DNA of 8,108 nucleotides from positions 1 to 8,108 of the forward strand of contig RFPF01000132.1 of assembly GCA_009926295.1 (NCBI GenBank). The letters are read 5' to 3'. The notes under the pieces were generated by a model. The model ran no database searches. It saw only the letters and a program-made list of their open reading frames with translations, and had not been told where the DNA came from. The position numbers were made by a program, and so were the translations under genes. Below, piece after piece: positions 5,991 to 8,108 of the stretch (position 1 is its first letter; each line of letters begins with the position of its first letter). This DNA is from Planctomycetia bacterium. GTDB lineage: Bacteria; Planctomycetota; Planctomycetia; Pirellulales; UBA1268.

Positions 5991-8020
5991 ACGGGCGTCG
6001 CCGGCCGCCGTGCGACGTCGGGCTCCGCCTGGCTGCGGGGCAGGGCGATGCCGGCGAAATGCCAGCCTTCCGCAACCGACTCCATGCCGAGGCCCACGGT
6101 CCCGAAATATTTGCGGATCAGCTCGAAATCGGGCAGCGTGCCGCCGTCGATCTTCTGCGCCCTCACGCTTCCCTCCTTGCCGTCGCCGAGCGCGGCATTG
6201 AGGAGCTGGCCCATCACGCTCTTCGACTTCGGCATCTCGCCCTTGCGGAGCATCTCGAAGGCCGGCCGCACGGCCTCGTCGGCACGGCCGAACGACCGCA
6301 TGGCCACCGCGGACGGAAACAGTTTCTTCATCTCGCCCGACACCACGGCGTAGTCGGCCGCGGACGCGAGCGAGCCCTCGCCCGCCGACGCGGCGAGCAC
6401 GCGTTCGAGGAAGTCGCGATGCGAGGCGATGAGCAGGTGGCCGTGGGCGACCGTCACCGCCGAATGGGGCAGGAGTTTCTCCTCCTTTTCGCGGAGCTTC
6501 CTGCGCCGCTCGTGGGCGTCGTTCTCGTGATCCGCGTGCGCCACGGCCCCGCCGGGCGTCTCGATCTCGAGCTTCGGGATCGCCGACGAGCGGTCGATCA
6601 TCTCCCAGATCACGTGCCCGTTCGACTCCACCTTCTGCATGTCGGGATCGGTGGCCATGCTCTTGGCGACGGTGGCCGCCACCCTCTCGGGATCCTTGGC
6701 CTCGATCGCGAACACCAGCCGCTCGCTGTCGACGTCGATCGGTGTCGCGTAGTCGCCGAGCACCGACACCCGCGTGCCGAGACAGGCGACGAGATCCTTC
6801 TCGACGTCGATCTGCGGCCCGTCCGGATCCTCCTTGAGCGAGGCGATCACGTCGTCGAACACGCCCTTCTCGCCGACGATGTCGTCCACGAGCGGCTCGG
6901 CGGAGGCGAACGCGGCGGCCAGATCCCAATGCATCGCCACCCAGCTCGAGACGTCACGCGGCACCCACTGCGACGGCTCGACCCGGTCGGCGTTGGGAAA
7001 CCGCAGCATCCGCGCCGCGAGATCGAAGCGGTCGGCCGCATCGGGCTGGCGGCCCGGAAGCGGCGGGGCATAGACGAGCGTGTGGTGCTGCGCCTCCCGC
7101 GTGCCGTTGCCGAAGAACAGGACCCCGCCCGCGCCCTTCACGGCGTCGAAGCCCTGCCGGGAGAGGATCGCGACGTAGTCCGGCCCCTTGCGCTTCTCGC
7201 GGGGTGGATTGGCGGCCTGATGCACCTTGGCGTAGCCGAGCGGATCGACGAACCAGCGGAGCGGGGCCGACGAAGCGGGCACCTGCTTGCCGCACCGGGC
7301 CACGACTGCCTGGTAGGCCGGGAGCGACGCGAGCGAGTCCTTGCGGCCCTGCTTGAGCGTGGCCACGATCTGGCTCACGACGGCGGGAGAGTCGCCCACG
7401 ACGAGCGCCCCGCCGCCATGCACGATCGCCACCTGACGCGGCTTCGCGGCGACGTCGTTGGGCTCGGGAGGCAGCTTGAAGACCTGCATTCCGGCCGTGG
7501 GACCGGCGGACTTCGTGGCCTTCTGCTCGCCGAGCCGCTTCTCGACCTGCTCGAGCAGCGCCTGTGTCTCGGCCTCGTGCCCGGTCGTGTCGACGAGCAG
7601 GATCGCGGCGAGCACGCCCGGCGTCGGCTCGATCGCCGCGAGGGCGATCTCCCCGCCCGGCACCTTCTCCAGGTCCTCGAGCGACAGCCCGAGCCTGCCA
7701 AGCCGCTGCCTGCCCGCGGACCGCAGCTGGGCCCGAAACCCGTCGACGAACGGCTTCATCACCGGATCCTTGAGAAGCAGGCCGTACTGCGTGCGATCGA
7801 AGCTCTCCTGGAAGGCCTGGGGGTCGGCCACGCTGAGCCACGCCCGCGTCGTGGCGGGAAAGATCGTCTCGCTCGGCGCAAACGAGCCGGCGGGCGCCGC
7901 CGCCGGCCACAGCGACAGAGGAATCCCGAGGACCACGAGCAGGGCCGTGCGGCCGATGCCGCTTCCCGACCGAATCCTCACCGCACCGACTCCGGGCCCG
8001 GCCACGCTGATTCCTTTCAC
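5981..8020 (-). CDS. Secreted protein of unknown function with two related halves (DUF3352-like style)
   Basis: A 679-residue protein read from a GTG at 8020. The start is decided by AAGGAG 9 bases upstream and by an N-terminal export signal: R15, R17 and R24 before a hydrophobic run at 25-44 ending in PAAAPAG. It is thus probably exported, or anchored by an uncleaved segment. The mature start, SETIFPATTRAWLSVADPQA, resembles proteins common in planctomycetes and in DUF3352-type families, whose role is not known to me. An internal repeat is visible: residues 198-243 (AIVHGGGALVVGDSPAVV ... SLASLPAY) and 522-564 (VTVAHGHLLIASHRDFLERV ... SLASAADY), each closing one half. A strongly charged stretch at 495-519 (DAHERRRKLREKEEK) sits before the second copy and may form a helix. 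No enzyme motif is evident. It converges on the beta-helix gene and shares no obvious pathway with it. The opposite strand is also open along this gene, but reads as Arg/His-rich shadow. Confidence 0.82.
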   Translation of the reverse strand: MKGISVAGPGVGAVRIRSGSGIGRTALLVVLGIPLSLWPAAAPAGSFAPSETIFPATTRAWLSVADPQAFQESFDRTQYGLLLKDPVMKPFVDGFRAQLRSAGRQRLGRLGLSLEDLEKVPGGEIALAAIEPTPGVLAAILLVDTTGHEAETQALLEQVEKRLGEQKATKSAGPTAGMQVFKLPPEPNDVAAKPRQVAIVHGGGALVVGDSPAVVSQIVATLKQGRKDSLASLPAYQAVVARCGKQVPASSAPLRWFVDPLGYAKVHQAANPPREKRKGPDYVAILSRQGFDAVKGAGGVLFFGNGTREAQHHTLVYAPPLPGRQPDAADRFDLAARMLRFPNADRVEPSQWVPRDVSSWVAMHWDLAAAFASAEPLVDDIVGEKGVFDDVIASLKEDPDGPQIDVEKDLVACLGTRVSVLGDYATPIDVDSERLVFAIEAKDPERVAATVAKSMATDPDMQKVESNGHVIWEMIDRSSAIPKLEIETPGGAVAHADHENDAHERRRKLREKEEKLLPHSAVTVAHGHLLIASHRDFLERVLAASAGEGSLASAADYAVVSGEMKKLFPSAVAMRSFGRADEAVRPAFEMLRKGEMPKSKSVMGQLLNAALGDGKEGSVRAQKIDGGTLPDFELIRKYFGTVGLGMESVAEGWHFAGIALPRSQAEPDVARRPATPVGR

Positions 8021-8029
8021 GTTCGCTGA

Positions 8030-8035
8030 CTCCTT
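8030..8035 (-). promoter_or_regulatory. Strong Shine-Dalgarno site for the minus-strand gene
   Basis: On the minus strand the sequence reads AAGGAG, the full anti-16S core, 9 bases before the GTG codon at 8020-8018. It fixes an otherwise uncertain non-ATG start. Confidence 0.75.
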
Positions 8036-8052
8036 CGTGATGTGAGGGCCGT

Positions 8053-8080
8053 CCTCGACCCGCGCTCGCCCGGGTCGAGG
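8053..8080. repeat. Perfect 10-bp inverted repeat upstream of the minus-strand gene
   Basis: CCTCGACCCG (8053-8062) and CGGGTCGAGG (8071-8080) are exact reverse complements around an 8-base loop. It lies 33 bases upstream of the GTG start of the minus-strand gene. It could be a terminator of a gene beyond the window, a 5' leader hairpin or an operator. No T-run follows on either strand. I see no gene in the 88 bases from 8021 to the window end. Confidence 0.6.
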
Positions 8081-8108
8081 CGTCGCCGACCCCGTCTGCT
8101 CCCGAAAG

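Noticed and set aside
5909..8029. A 706-codon open frame on the plus strand, longer than the minus-strand gene it opposes
   Set aside because: It starts inside the beta-helix gene, is rich in Arg, His and Gly, and has no recognisable domain. The minus-strand frame has a strong ribosome site, an export signal and family-like sequence. High GC content opens such shadows.
1..8108. CRISPR arrays, tRNA or rRNA genes, insertion sequences, defence systems
   Set aside because: No regular direct repeats, RNA gene signatures, transposase motifs or terminal repeats were seen; nearly all of the window is explained by five metabolic or secreted-protein genes.

Overview
The window is about 8.1 kb of very GC-rich DNA (roughly 70% G+C by eye, codons strongly ending in G or C). 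It is densely coded, with five protein genes and no RNA genes, CRISPR arrays or mobile elements that I can recognise. The long secreted proteins on both strands, in particular the minus-strand protein of a type I associate with planctomycetes, suggest a member of Planctomycetota, perhaps Pirellulales. That assignment is an inference from protein style, not from a marker gene.

Positions 1-3736, plus strand, hold a tight three-gene operon. It contains the C-terminal two thirds of an IlvD/Edd-family sugar-acid dehydratase (cut by the window edge), a DapA/N-acetylneuraminate-lyase-family protein, and an aldehyde dehydrogenase of the 2-oxoglutarate-semialdehyde type. Together they fit the non-phosphorylative (Weimberg-type) route: a pentonate, or similar sugar acid, is dehydrated to a 2-keto-3-deoxy acid, dehydrated again to 2-oxoglutarate semialdehyde, then oxidised to 2-oxoglutarate. 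The exact sugar cannot be read from the sequence. The aldehyde dehydrogenase appears to carry a one-base frame disruption just after its start codon. The ATG overlaps the previous stop and has a ribosome binding site, but the conserved body lies in another frame.

Positions 3766-5970, plus strand, encode a secreted right-handed parallel beta-helix protein with features of carbohydrate-active enzymes. It may supply sugars to the pathway upstream, though this is only contextual. It starts 29 bases after the aldehyde dehydrogenase.

Positions 8020-5981, minus strand, encode a secreted protein of unknown function, convergent with the beta-helix gene and containing two related halves. The two stop codons are separated by 10 bases and sit in the arms of an inverted repeat that may be a two-way terminator. 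The last 68 bases hold a perfect 10-bp inverted repeat upstream of this minus-strand gene. I see no clearly novel system. The points most worth following are the frame disruption, the divergent active-site loop of the DapA-family protein, and the duplicated secreted protein.
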